Assembly: GCA_946414595.1 (NCBI GenBank)
Contig: CAMKPE010000001.1
Span: 110,917-174,916, forward strand
Source: an uncultured Clostridium sp.
GTDB taxonomy: Bacteria > Bacillota_I > Bacilli_A > RF39 > UBA660
Direction: 5' to 3'
DNA: 64,000 nucleotides
In this document: in pieces, positions 36,554-44,598 of the stretch
Layout of the letters: every line of letters begins with the position of its first letter
How positions within the stretch are numbered: position 1 is the first letter of the stretch
Position numbers and translations under genes: made by a program
The notes under the pieces: generated by a model
The model's input: the letters and a program-made list of their open reading frames with translations, nothing else
The model's database searches: none
Told to the model about the DNA's origin: nothing

Positions 36554-36979
36554 GTGAAAAGCAGTAGTTTATTTTTTGGAATACTCGGGACAATTGCTAT
36601 AGCATTTGCAACATCAAGTGTTAATAGCATGCAAGCAAAAATATATGATGAAGAACAGCCATTAATTATTGAGCAAAGAAGAACTTTAAAGAAAAAAGAT
36701 TTACTAGGAACTTATATAGTAAAGAATGATAAAAATGCTAAACTTACGTTGTATAACGACGGAACTTACTCATTATATATAAATGTTTGTGAGAAATATT
36801 TAAATATAACTGGTACTTATGAATTGACAGATACCAAGTTAAAACTAAAGAACTCTGCAAATTCATATCAAGACTTAGAAGGAAACGAAGAATTATCTTT
36901 TACAATTGTAGATGAAAATACTATTAAATCGGATGAATCATTAGTATGTACTGTACAAGAAACATTGTTTGAAAAATAA
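36554..36979 (+). CDS. Small secreted or membrane-anchored protein, unknown
   Basis: A 141-residue protein with an N-terminal hydrophobic segment (about 5-22) that may be a signal or anchor, a basic stretch, and a C-terminal beta-rich domain of about 95 residues with LLGTYIV, LTLYNDGTYSLY and ITGTYELTDTKLKLK. This pattern recalls small lipocalin-like or META-like domains of uncharacterised Firmicutes lipoproteins, but it has no lipobox. GTG 36554 follows GGGAGGA at good spacing. Function unknown. Confidence 0.75.
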   Translation: MKSSSLFFGILGTIAIAFATSSVNSMQAKIYDEEQPLIIEQRRTLKKKDLLGTYIVKNDKNAKLTLYNDGTYSLYINVCEKYLNITGTYELTDTKLKLKNSANSYQDLEGNEELSFTIVDENTIKSDESLVCTVQETLFEK

Positions 36980-36994
36980 CAATGTTTTTCTTTT
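36960..36994 (+). terminator. Terminator containing the stop codon of the 36554 gene
   Basis: A stem of about 10 bp (36960-36969 with 36978-36987), an 8-base loop and a T/C tract. The TAA at 36977-36979 lies at the loop edge. Confidence 0.75.
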
Positions 36995-37010
36995 AAAAAA
37001 TAACAAAATA

Positions 37011-37019
37011 TGATATAAT
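37011..37019 (+). promoter_or_regulatory. Extended -10 promoter of recG
   Basis: TGATATAAT (TGn plus consensus -10) lies 20 bases before the ATG; no good -35 box is seen, as usual for extended -10 promoters. Confidence 0.55.
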
Positions 37020-37039
37020 ACACCACAGGAAGTGATAGT

Positions 37040-39037
37040 ATGGACAAATTATCTAAAGTAAAAGGTATTGGACCAAAAACAGAATTATTACTTAATAAAC
37101 TAGGTATTTATGAAATAGATGATTTAGTAACACATTATCCTTTTAGATATGATGTATTAAGAAGAACAGATTTAAAGAATGTTACTGATCCAGAACAAAA
37201 GATAGTTGTTGATGGAAAAGTAGAGAGTATTCCTCTTGTAATAAGATTTAGAGGAGGAGCTAATAAATTAAACTTTAGATTAAGTACTCCAAATGGAATG
37301 GTAGGAGTATCAATCTTTGGAAGAGCTTTCTTAAAACAAAGTCTACCTATTGGGGAAAAGATAATCGTAATAGGTAAATATGACTCTTCTAAGAACATAA
37401 TTAATGCATCTGATATCAAATTTGGTGTATTAACTAATCAAGATAAAATAGAATCAGTATATCATTCAACTAGTGGACTATCTCAAAAGATTCTAATAAA
37501 TGCAATAAATAATGCTTTAATGGCTTATGGAAATTGTATTAATGATAATATTCCTAAGTATTTGCTTGATAAGTATAATTTCTTAAATAAAAAGACTGCT
37601 TTAAATATTGTTCATAATCCACCAAATTATGACAAATTAAAAGAAGCTAGTATGAGACTTAAATATGAAGAATTATTTGAATTTATGTTTAAGATCAATT
37701 ATTTAAGAGAATCAAATAAAAAGAATAATGCTGGTGTTGAAAGAAAGACAGATAAGAGCATTGATGAATTTGTTAAGAAACTTCCATTTGAATTAACAAA
37801 TGATCAAAAAGCTGCTCTTGATGAAATAATTAAAGATTTATCTAGTAGTACTAGAATGAATAGATTATTACAAGGAGACGTTGGAAGTGGTAAGACAATA
37901 GTTGCTATACTTGCAATGTATTATAACTATTTATGTGGTTACCAAAGTGCTTTAATGGCTCCAACAGAAATACTTGCAATACAACACTATAACAACATGA
38001 AAGAGTTATTTAAGGATACTAATGTTGTTGTAGAACTATTAACTGGATCAATAACTAAGAAAGATAAGATGCCAATATATAATGATTTAAAGAATGGTAC
38101 TATCAATATAATTGTAGGAACACATGCTTTAATTCAAGAAGAAGTAGAGTATAATAACCTAGGTCTTGTTGTAACAGATGAGCAACATAGATTTGGAGTT
38201 AACCAAAGATCTAACTTAAAGAATAAGGGAGTTAAACCAGATGTACTTTATATGAGTGCAACTCCTATTCCAAGAACATATGCATTAACAATCTATGGAG
38301 ATATGGATGTATCTATTATTAAAGAAATGCCTAAAGGAAGACTTCCTGTAAAGACTAAAGTATTTAATAATAAAGAAATGAAAGATGTTTATAAATTAAT
38401 GGAACAAGAGTTAATAAATAAACATCAAATATATGTAATTGCTCCATTAATCGAAGAAAATGAAGAACTTGATTTAACTAATGTATATACATTAAGAGAT
38501 AAAATGAATCTAATATTTGGAAACAAATATAAGATAGATATAGTACATGGTAAGATGAAATCTAAAGAAAAAGATCTTATTATGGGTGAATTTAAACAAA
38601 ATATAGTTAATATATTAATAAGTACAACTGTAATAGAAGTAGGAGTAGATGTATCAAATGCTACTATGATGGTTATATTTGATGCTAATAGATTTGGTCT
38701 TTCTACATTACATCAGCTAAGAGGAAGAGTAGGAAGAAGTTCACTACAATCTAAATGCTTACTAATTAGTGATAAAGAAGATGAAAAAAGATTACAAATC
38801 ATGGAAACATGTAATGATGGATTTGTAATAAGTGAAGAAGACTTTAAACTAAGAGGTTCAGGAGACTTATTTGGTACTAAACAAAGTGGAGATATGACAT
38901 TTAAGATTGCTAATCTAAGAATAGATTACAAGATATTAGTACAAGCAAAAAATGATTCAAAAGAATATCTATTGAATCATGATTATGATAATGATGAATT
39001 AAAAATAAGACTTATAAATTCTATAAAGTCAGATTAA
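37040..39037 (+). CDS. recG: ATP-dependent DNA helicase RecG
   Basis: RecG regresses stalled forks and processes branched recombination intermediates. The 665 residues show the N-terminal HhH/wedge part (KVKGIGPKTELLLNKLG; FRYDVLRR), Walker A in LLQGDVGSGKTIVAILA, the DEQH box in VVTDEQHRFGVNQR, SATPIPRTYA, and motif VI in HQLRGRVGRSSLQSKC. Length is slightly under the usual 680-690. AGGAAGTG precedes ATG 37040. Monocistronic; it converges with the 39047 gene. Confidence 0.97.
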   Translation: MDKLSKVKGIGPKTELLLNKLGIYEIDDLVTHYPFRYDVLRRTDLKNVTDPEQKIVVDGKVESIPLVIRFRGGANKLNFRLSTPNGMVGVSIFGRAFLKQSLPIGEKIIVIGKYDSSKNIINASDIKFGVLTNQDKIESVYHSTSGLSQKILINAINNALMAYGNCINDNIPKYLLDKYNFLNKKTALNIVHNPPNYDKLKEASMRLKYEELFEFMFKINYLRESNKKNNAGVERKTDKSIDEFVKKLPFELTNDQKAALDEIIKDLSSSTRMNRLLQGDVGSGKTIVAILAMYYNYLCGYQSALMAPTEILAIQHYNNMKELFKDTNVVVELLTGSITKKDKMPIYNDLKNGTINIIVGTHALIQEEVEYNNLGLVVTDEQHRFGVNQRSNLKNKGVKPDVLYMSATPIPRTYALTIYGDMDVSIIKEMPKGRLPVKTKVFNNKEMKDVYKLMEQELINKHQIYVIAPLIEENEELDLTNVYTLRDKMNLIFGNKYKIDIVHGKMKSKEKDLIMGEFKQNIVNILISTTVIEVGVDVSNATMMVIFDANRFGLSTLHQLRGRVGRSSLQSKCLLISDKEDEKRLQIMETCNDGFVISEEDFKLRGSGDLFGTKQSGDMTFKIANLRIDYKILVQAKNDSKEYLLNHDYDNDELKIRLINSIKSD

Positions 39038-39064
39038 AAAAGAGTACTATTCAGTACTCTTTTT
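39037..39064. terminator. Bidirectional terminator between recG and the 39047 gene
   Basis: A perfect 12-bp stem (39037-39048 with 39053-39064), loop ATTC, A-rich on one side and T-rich on the other. Confidence 0.85.
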
Positions 39065-39754
39065 ATTATCATCTGTTTTTGGCAATTTCATTGTAAATGT
39101 TTGAGGTATATCTTCATATTGTCCTTCAGTGTTTGGTGTTTCAAAACTTACAATATGAATTAAATTATCTTCAAGAATAAACATCCAGTTTAATACCCAT
39201 TTACTTTCTGTAGTAGAGAATGCAGATACTAAATAAGCCTCAGTATTTACAAATCTAGTTTTCTTAGCAGATACTTCTTTATAATCACCAGAAGTTAACT
39301 TCTTAGCTGTTTCTTCTGCAACAACTTCTAATGAAGAATCTCCTTTAGTAGTAGCATCTATTGCAACAATATATGTCTTAGTAGGATCAGCATACATTAA
39401 TGTACTGTTACCTAATTCAATAAATTGTTCCCAATCTGCTGGTACACGAAGATATCCAATTCTATCATCACCAATGTACTTAGTACCAATTGGTTCATCA
39501 GGAGTCTCGTTTTCAGGCTTTGAACCACCTTTACCAAATATAAGCATTCCTATAACTAATAAAACTATTATTGCAACAACAATTATTACTGATACTCCAA
39601 ATTTAATATCACTTTTTAGTTTAGTTTCTTTTTGATTTAATTCAGTTAAAGTTTTCTTTTGAGATTCAAAGTAATCTTGCTGTCCTGGCATATTTGCATT
39701 AAAACTATTATTAAAATTATTATAATTGTTATAACTATTATTTTGATGTGCCAT
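39047..39754 (-). CDS. Single-pass membrane protein with Asn/Gln-rich N-terminus, unknown
   Basis: A 235-residue protein. Residues about 1-30 are rich in Asn, Tyr, Phe and Gln (NNSYNNYNNFNNSF), then a charged segment, one membrane helix (about 52-75) and an outer domain of about 150 residues (GDDRIGYLRVPADWEQF, ETAKKLTSGDYKEVSAKK, NWMFILEDNLIHIVSFETP). The outer part resembles small PsbP-like or lipoprotein-type domains of unknown role. A GTG at 39763 would extend it, but GAGGTG there is the RBS for ATG 39754. Confidence 0.8.
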   Translation of the reverse strand: MAHQNNSYNNYNNFNNSFNANMPGQQDYFESQKKTLTELNQKETKLKSDIKFGVSVIIVVAIIVLLVIGMLIFGKGGSKPENETPDEPIGTKYIGDDRIGYLRVPADWEQFIELGNSTLMYADPTKTYIVAIDATTKGDSSLEVVAEETAKKLTSGDYKEVSAKKTRFVNTEAYLVSAFSTTESKWVLNWMFILEDNLIHIVSFETPNTEGQYEDIPQTFTMKLPKTDDNKKSTE

Positions 39755-39785
39755 TTTAGTCACCTCTATAATAAAATGTTATCAT

Positions 39786-39833
39786 AAATAAAAAATGATT
39801 TCCACATTTATTATAAAAAGAAATCATTTTTTT
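39786..39833 (-). terminator. Terminator of the coat-like gene pair
   Basis: A 12-bp stem (39791-39802 with 39820-39831) with a 17-base loop; on the minus strand it is followed by six T. Confidence 0.7.
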
Positions 39834-39836
39834 ACT

Positions 39837-40085
39837 TTAATTGTCTTTATTTACTTTATTATATGTTTGTTTAATTTGTGCTTGTTTTACATTATTGATG
39901 CTATACCAACCAAAAGTAGTCATAATATCATATGTATCAGCTTGATGATTCATTGTATTATCAAGACCTGCTTTAAGTAGTTCTCTAATAGTTTGATTAG
40001 AACTCTCTAAAGTACCATGAACATATACTTCTACAGTACTTTTAAGTACTAATAAGTAGTTTTCCATAAGTAATCTATCATTCAT
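39837..40085 (-). CDS. CotF-like spore coat family protein (C-terminal-type half)
   Basis: An 82-residue protein with the CotF/coat F family pattern: MNDRLLMENYLLVLKSTVEV, YVHGTLESSN, LLKAGLDNTMNHQAD and YGW-like TFGWYSINNVKQAQI. In Bacillus CotF is a spore coat protein; the family also occurs in organisms not known to sporulate, with unknown function. GGAGGA is 3 bases before ATG 40091 but 9 bases before ATG 40085, so the latter is preferred. It overlaps the upstream gene by 8 bases (ATGAATGA). Confidence 0.75.
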   Translation of the reverse strand: MNDRLLMENYLLVLKSTVEVYVHGTLESSNQTIRELLKAGLDNTMNHQADTYDIMTTFGWYSINNVKQAQIKQTYNKVNKDN

Positions 40086-40269
40086 TAGCATAATCCTCCA
40101 ATAAATTCATAAGTTCTACTTTGAAAGCAATATGTTCATTTAGTTTTTCTTCAAGAAAGTCTTTTAATTCTTCATTTTCCATATTATTAATTGATTCAGT
40201 AACTATTTGTATAATAGCATCTTCATGACCAATAGCATCTTCAACATATAATAATTCTTTTTGTGTCAT
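40078..40269 (-). CDS. Small CotF-related protein (N-terminal-type half)
   Basis: A 63-residue acidic helical protein (MTQKELLYVEDAIGHEDAII, LKDFLEEKLNEHIAFKVELM). Together with the next gene it resembles a coat F/DUF-type four-helix protein split in two. GAGGAGG precedes the ATG. It ends with TGA, evidence that TGA is a stop here. Pairing with the downstream product is inference from the overlap. Confidence 0.65.
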   Translation of the reverse strand: MTQKELLYVEDAIGHEDAIIQIVTESINNMENEELKDFLEEKLNEHIAFKVELMNLLEDYANE

Positions 40270-40316
40270 AATATCCTCCTCAAGAGTATTATGTACAATT
40301 AATAATAAAATAAACT

Positions 40317-40347
40317 AAAAAAGAAATCTTAAGCAGATTTCTTTTTT
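40317..40347 (-). terminator. Terminator containing the stop codon of the 40329 gene
   Basis: A perfect 13-bp stem (40317-40329 with 40335-40347) with a 5-base loop. The minus-strand stop 40331-40329 sits at the loop; six T follow on the minus strand. Confidence 0.85.
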
Positions 40348-40961
40348 GAATATAATATTTTTTGAAGAGATTTTCCTTCTTCTAATTGTTTATCTATTAA
40401 GTATTCATCTATATCTATTTGATGAGCTTCAGTATTTATTTCCATTAAATTATTAAATAGTTCCATAAATAGTACATTGAATGGGGTATATAAAGAACCA
40501 CTGTTTCTTAATCTAACTGTTAATGTTGGATTCGCAAGCCCAAATTCTTCTAAACAATCTAATTGCCTTTCTGGAGTAGGTCTATCAAGCTTTAATAAAT
40601 AGGCATTTTCTAGTTTTTCAATTTCTAAGTAAGGTGCTACATCTAGTTCGTAGTCATCACTTCTCCATATAATCTTTTTTCCTTCAACCAAACCAGTTTC
40701 CTTAGCTCTTTTTTTATAGTTAAATCCAACTATATTACCTTGCATTACTGAATTATATAAATTATCGAATGCACTATATACTTCATGATTATCTTTTCCA
40801 ATAACAAAAGTATTATCTTTTTCGTAATCTTTTAATGAGAAATAAAGATCTAAATTACCTTGAAAAGAAATATCTAAGCATTGATCTCCTCTAGATAACA
40901 AAACTCCTTTTACTTCATCGCGATTACTATCGTTCCATTTGCTTACTTTTAGCTTTTCCAT
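40329..40961 (-). CDS. Cytosolic protein of unknown function
   Basis: A 210-residue soluble protein without membrane segments or recognisable motif (MEKLKVSKWNDSNRDEVKGV, SLKDYEKDNTFVIG, IIWRSDDYELDVAPYLEIE). The first codons of the longer frame from 40991 are excluded by GAGGTGGG, which places the start at ATG 40961. Monocistronic between two terminators. Confidence 0.75.
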   Translation of the reverse strand: MEKLKVSKWNDSNRDEVKGVLLSRGDQCLDISFQGNLDLYFSLKDYEKDNTFVIGKDNHEVYSAFDNLYNSVMQGNIVGFNYKKRAKETGLVEGKKIIWRSDDYELDVAPYLEIEKLENAYLLKLDRPTPERQLDCLEEFGLANPTLTVRLRNSGSLYTPFNVLFMELFNNLMEINTEAHQIDIDEYLIDKQLEEGKSLQKILYSKKKSA

Positions 40962-41040
40962 AACCCACCTCACAACTATCTTTACGACCATTATAGCATT
41001 ATAATAAAAAAAGTAAATACAAAAAATTATACTTAACTAA

Positions 41041-41069
41041 TTGACTTTTGTATCAATCCATATTATGAT
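41041..41069 (+). promoter_or_regulatory. Promoter of a candidate small RNA
   Basis: TTGACT (41041-41046), a 17-base spacer and TATGAT (41064-41069), one of the best promoters in the window, yet no gene starts downstream on this strand. Confidence 0.75.
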
Positions 41070-41075
41070 TAAGAT

Positions 41076-41221
41076 GCATGATGATAAAACATTATGCGTT
41101 TCACTCTAACGGTTATATAATGTTAGAGTGTATTCAACCAAAACCCCCTGAAGAGACTAGTCGTGAGACTGGTCTCACTTTGTTTTATGATGAAAAAAAG
41201 AACTTCAATAGTTCTTTTTTT
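41076..41221 (+). ncRNA. Candidate structured small RNA of about 146 nt
   Basis: A strong promoter and an intrinsic terminator bound a non-coding stretch with consecutive stems. Hairpin 1 is at 41076-41097 (8 bp with one G-U). Hairpin 2 pairs 41102-41110 with 41122-41130 (9 bp). Hairpin 3 pairs 41153-41162 with 41167-41176 (10 bp, one G-U) capped by a GUGA tetraloop (GNRA type). The terminator is at 41193-41221 (12-bp stem, T7). Between hairpins 2 and 3 an unpaired linker contains ACCCCCTGAA, striking in such AT-rich DNA. C-rich single-stranded motifs are common in Firmicutes regulatory RNAs that bind Shine-Dalgarno sequences. I recognise no known family. Confidence 0.65.
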
Positions 41222-41222
41222 A
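41193..41222. terminator. Bidirectional terminator of the small RNA and the InlB-repeat lipoprotein
   Basis: A 12-bp stem (41193-41204 with 41210-41221) and 5-base loop, with A7 and T7 on the two sides. Confidence 0.85.
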
Positions 41223-41235
41223 ACATATTCAATTA

Positions 41236-42375
41236 TTATTCTAAAGTAGCATCAATTGTCTTAACACAATATCCATTTGTTAAGACAAAATCATCAGGAC
41301 AAGTTTCCACTTTATCAACTTTTTTATAACATCCAGCTTTATATTCTACATCATTAATATGTAAACTACCATTGAGTTGGTAACCAAGTGGACACTCAGT
41401 AGTATAATTATGATTCATATCAATAAAACATTTATTTAATGTATTTGCCCATTTAAATCCACTACTTGTACAATTCTCTTCATTATTTCCACGAGGATCT
41501 TCATATTCACGATAATAACAGTATGTTGTATCGGCTTCAACTTTAACACCTTGAACTTCTTCAGAGGTTCCATCAACAAAGTGCATTGTCATCTTTCCAC
41601 AAGTTCTATTTCCTTTCTTATAATCTGACAATATTATACAAAAATCATCATCTATAAAATCATAAACATCTTGAGTATTACTAGGACAAACTCGCCAAGG
41701 ATCATGTGTTAATGTACATTTAGTTCCCTCTAATACGTATTGTTTACCCCAATGCCATCCCCTAGGACAAGTATAAGTTTTAGCATTATTTTGCCCTGTA
41801 TTAGTTCCAGTTCCATTATATTCCCAATTAGCATATAAAGTAACATCTTCGCAAGATAATAAAGCTCCTTGTAAAATTACTTTTCCATTTTTATCAGCCC
41901 AACTAATAAATTTATAAGAATCCCTTTTTGGTGTTGGAAGAGTAGGTAATGTTTTTCCACATTCTACTGTAATACTATTTACTTTTGAACCTCCATTAGA
42001 ATTAAATGATACAGTAAATGTTTCAGGTTTTACTTCAATCTTAGTCCATTTTGCCTTTAAAGTAACATTTGTTTCAAATACATAATCATCATCTATTTTC
42101 TGATCTTCTAAATACCATCCTTCAAAAGTATAACCCTCTTTTTTTGTTTCTGGAAGAGTAGCAGTTTTTCCTTTTTCAATTTTAATATTTTGAACAGGGT
42201 CACCACCATCAGTGTCTAGAGTGATAACTATTTCTTCTACGTCTTCTTTTTGTTCTTTTCCTTCTGTCTCAATCTTTTCCTGTATTTGTTGCATATTTAA
42301 ATTTCCACAAGCCGTTAAAGTAATAACACAAGTTAATAGTAAAAATAAAGAAATAATAGTTCTAATTTTTTTCAT
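41236..42375 (-). CDS. Lipoprotein with two InlB B-repeats and a Cys-rich C-terminus
   Basis: A 379-residue secreted lipoprotein: signal peptide and lipobox ending TLTACG (lipidated Cys about 23), an acidic stretch, two Listeria-Bacteroides repeats (about 50-115 and 117-190; YTFEGWYLEDQK...LKAKW and FTVSFNSNGGSKVNSITV), then about 180 residues with about 16 Cys, including TYTCPRGWHWGKQYVL and the end CPDDFVLTNGYCVKTIDATL. The last element recurs in the 50235-50825 protein (CSKTIDATQQ). AAAGGAAAA precedes the ATG. Function unknown; likely surface binding. Confidence 0.85.
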   Translation of the reverse strand: MKKIRTIISLFLLLTCVITLTACGNLNMQQIQEKIETEGKEQKEDVEEIVITLDTDGGDPVQNIKIEKGKTATLPETKKEGYTFEGWYLEDQKIDDDYVFETNVTLKAKWTKIEVKPETFTVSFNSNGGSKVNSITVECGKTLPTLPTPKRDSYKFISWADKNGKVILQGALLSCEDVTLYANWEYNGTGTNTGQNNAKTYTCPRGWHWGKQYVLEGTKCTLTHDPWRVCPSNTQDVYDFIDDDFCIILSDYKKGNRTCGKMTMHFVDGTSEEVQGVKVEADTTYCYYREYEDPRGNNEENCTSSGFKWANTLNKCFIDMNHNYTTECPLGYQLNGSLHINDVEYKAGCYKKVDKVETCPDDFVLTNGYCVKTIDATLE

Positions 42376-42621
42376 AAAAAGTTTTCCTTTACACTATTAT
42401 AATATCATAAATTATTTTTGACTTCAAAAAAAGAGTATATGTCAATATACTCTTTATTAATTGAATAAATTTTTAATACTTTTTATAACTATATCAGTTA
42501 ATGTTTATGCCATTAATACAATGGTTTACACTATAGTAAGTATTTGTTTAAATAATCTATTTATTTTGTGATAAAATATTATTGTAAAAATAATTAATCT
42601 ATGAACAATAAGGGAGATGAA
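42376..42621. other. AT-rich intergenic stretch with an unassigned minus-strand terminator
   Basis: No gene is visible. A TATAAT for the minus-strand lipoprotein lies near 42400. At 42426-42455 an 11-bp stem (42430-42440 with 42445-42455) is followed by seven T on the minus strand, but no minus-strand gene lies upstream. Two small inverted repeats (near 42485-42500 and 42512-42526) suggest a short minus-strand RNA or an attenuator, without proof. Confidence 0.45.
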
Positions 42622-42624
42622 ATG

Positions 42625-43395
42625 ATGAATAGGTTAGAAGGGAAAGTTGCAATCATTACCGGTGCTGGTGCTGGTATGGGAAAAGAAACAAGCATTTTGT
42701 TTGCTAAAGAAGGCTGCAAAGTTGCAGTTTTCGAAATCAATGAAATGGACGGTATAGATACTGTAAACAAAATTATTCAAAATGGTGGAATAGCTAAGTT
42801 TTACAAAGTAGACGTATCAAAAGAAGATATGGTTAGAGATGCTGTTAACCAAGTAAAAATAGACTTCGGTAAAATTGATATATTAATTAACAACGCAGGA
42901 ATAGTTGGTGTTGACAAGAAATGTCATGAACTAACTGTTGAAGAATGGGATCAAGTATTTAATGTTGATGTTAAAGGTGTATTCTTCTGTACTAAATATG
43001 TGATTCCACATATGTTAGAAAATGGAAAAGGAAGTATAGTTAACTTATCGAGTATTTATGGTACTTTAGGATCTCATGAATTAACACCATATCATGCTGC
43101 TAAAGGTGCAGTATTCGCAATGACAAAACAAGATGCAATTGCATATGCTAAGAATAATATAAGAGTAAATTCAATTCATCCAGGAACAATTATGACACCA
43201 CTTGTTAAAGAATTAGGATCTAGAATGGAAGGTGGACTTCCAGCATATGAAAAATTAATGAGCGAGAAACATCCAATTGGACATGCTGGAGAACCTATTG
43301 ATGTATCATATGGTTGCTTATACTTAGCTAGTGATGAATCTAAATTTGTAACAGGAGCTAATTTATATATTGATGGTGGATATTCCGCAATGTAA
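42625..43395 (+). CDS. Short-chain dehydrogenase/reductase (SDR), classical type
   Basis: A 256-residue NAD(P)-dependent oxidoreductase. The Rossmann motif TGAGAGMG, the NNAG motif (ILINNAGIVG), catalytic Ser in NLSSIYG and YHAAK (Tyr-x3-Lys) are present, and the end GANLYIDGGYSAM is typical. An acidic residue after beta-2 (AVFEINEMDG) suggests NAD preference. Substrate unknown; the family includes 3-oxoacyl-ACP reductases and sugar or steroid dehydrogenases. GGGAG at 42612-42616 fits ATG 42625 (spacing 8) or ATG 42622 (spacing 5). Monocistronic. Confidence 0.92.
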   Translation: MNRLEGKVAIITGAGAGMGKETSILFAKEGCKVAVFEINEMDGIDTVNKIIQNGGIAKFYKVDVSKEDMVRDAVNQVKIDFGKIDILINNAGIVGVDKKCHELTVEEWDQVFNVDVKGVFFCTKYVIPHMLENGKGSIVNLSSIYGTLGSHELTPYHAAKGAVFAMTKQDAIAYAKNNIRVNSIHPGTIMTPLVKELGSRMEGGLPAYEKLMSEKHPIGHAGEPIDVSYGCLYLASDESKFVTGANLYIDGGYSAM

Positions 43396-43404
43396 CTAAA
43401 TAAA

Positions 43405-43426
43405 AAAACAGTCTTATGACTGTTTT
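43405..43426. terminator. Bidirectional terminator between the SDR and XRE genes
   Basis: A perfect 9-bp stem (43405-43413 with 43418-43426). The loop contains the minus-strand stop codon of the XRE gene. Confidence 0.85.
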
Positions 43427-44463
43427 CTTTTTGTATCTTTAATTATTCCTATTATTAAAAGTATTAATGATATAGAAGCAAGTGAGAATAGAACTATGCA
43501 CATTACATTCCCATTAATGCAATTAGTCCAATCAGAGAAATCTATTTTGTATTCAGTTGCAAAATCTTCTCCAACATAATTTGATACTATATTTCCTATG
43601 CCATACCATCCTATACAAGTAATAAATCCATCTATTCCTAATTTAATTAATCTATTAACATTAAAGAATTCTATTATTGAGTAAATAAATAACAATCCGT
43701 AAGAAACAACTGCTATAAATATTGCTCCTCCAAGATCTATTTTTGTATACATATTAACTACAAGTAATAATAATATTGTTAATAATAGTAATCCAATTGA
43801 ATATGTAAGCATAAAGAATTTTTTAATTCTATTATATTTTTCTTCTAACATATACATTTTAAATCTAGAGAAAACTATGGGATAGAAGAATACAAAATAA
43901 CCAAGAAGTGTTCCACTTGAAGCTACTAAAAACCAATGCTTATCAACAATTGAATTATCCACTGTATATATTGAACAAGTAATAAATAAAAGCATTAAAC
44001 TTAAGTATGTTGATATTACAAATGTTAAGAATTTATATTTTTGAAAAAATCTTGTTACTGTTGGTATGAAAGTAAATCCAACTAAGCATCCAGTTACAAC
44101 TAACCAAAACCAAGATAATGTTCCATTAACTGCTAAGTTAACTATAAAGCATACAAATATAGCAATTAAGTAACTTATACTAAAAAACCAAAATGTTGAA
44201 TTTTTAACTTTCTTAAAGTTTTCAGCTTCTTTCATTTTTTTTCTAAATTCTGTATCATTTGAACTTTGAATAAGCTCGTGTTCATTAATATCAAGAACCT
44301 TACATATTTCAGGAACCAATGTAATATCTGGATAACTTACCCCTCGTTCCCATTTAGATACTGCTGTTACATCTATATATAATAGATCAGCTAATTGCTT
44401 TTGAGTATAATTCTTTTTTACTCTAGAATTCTTAATAAATGTTCCAAATTTTGTTTTATCCAT
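43414..44463 (-). CDS. XRE-family regulator fused to a polytopic membrane domain
   Basis: Residues 1-65 are a Cro/C1-type HTH (FIKNSRVKKNYTQKQLADLL, then AVSKWERGVSYPDITLVPEI). The remaining 280 residues hold about eight hydrophobic helices. Such membrane-bound XRE proteins occur in Firmicutes and may link DNA binding to an envelope signal; the ligand is unknown. GAAGGGAG precedes the ATG. It diverges from the lipoprotein gene at 44599, which it might regulate (inference from position). Confidence 0.85.
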   Translation of the reverse strand: MDKTKFGTFIKNSRVKKNYTQKQLADLLYIDVTAVSKWERGVSYPDITLVPEICKVLDINEHELIQSSNDTEFRKKMKEAENFKKVKNSTFWFFSISYLIAIFVCFIVNLAVNGTLSWFWLVVTGCLVGFTFIPTVTRFFQKYKFLTFVISTYLSLMLLFITCSIYTVDNSIVDKHWFLVASSGTLLGYFVFFYPIVFSRFKMYMLEEKYNRIKKFFMLTYSIGLLLLTILLLLVVNMYTKIDLGGAIFIAVVSYGLLFIYSIIEFFNVNRLIKLGIDGFITCIGWYGIGNIVSNYVGEDFATEYKIDFSDWTNCINGNVMCIVLFSLASISLILLIIGIIKDTKRKQS

Positions 44464-44545
44464 AATATTCTCCCTTCATTCATTTCTAATTATATAAAAA
44501 AAAGTAAAAAAAGACTATGGCGAGTTAAGCCACATTATTTTTTTA

Positions 44546-44574
44546 ATGACATTTAAGCTTCTATCTTATATAAT
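44546..44574 (+). promoter_or_regulatory. Promoter of the 44599 lipoprotein gene
   Basis: ATGACA (44546-44551), 17 bases, consensus TATAAT (44569-44574), 25 bases before the ATG. Confidence 0.7.
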
Positions 44575-44598
44575 AAAGGCAAGAAGGAGGAACTTTAA

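Noticed and set aside
41041..41221. Known riboswitch classes (c-di-GMP, purine, SAM, TPP) or 6S/SRP RNA
   Set aside because: None of their conserved core motifs is present, and no gene follows on the same strand.
41078..41329. An 83-codon plus-strand ORF
   Set aside because: It lacks a Shine-Dalgarno, runs through a strong terminator hairpin and into the 3' end of the opposite gene. The region is better explained as a structured RNA.
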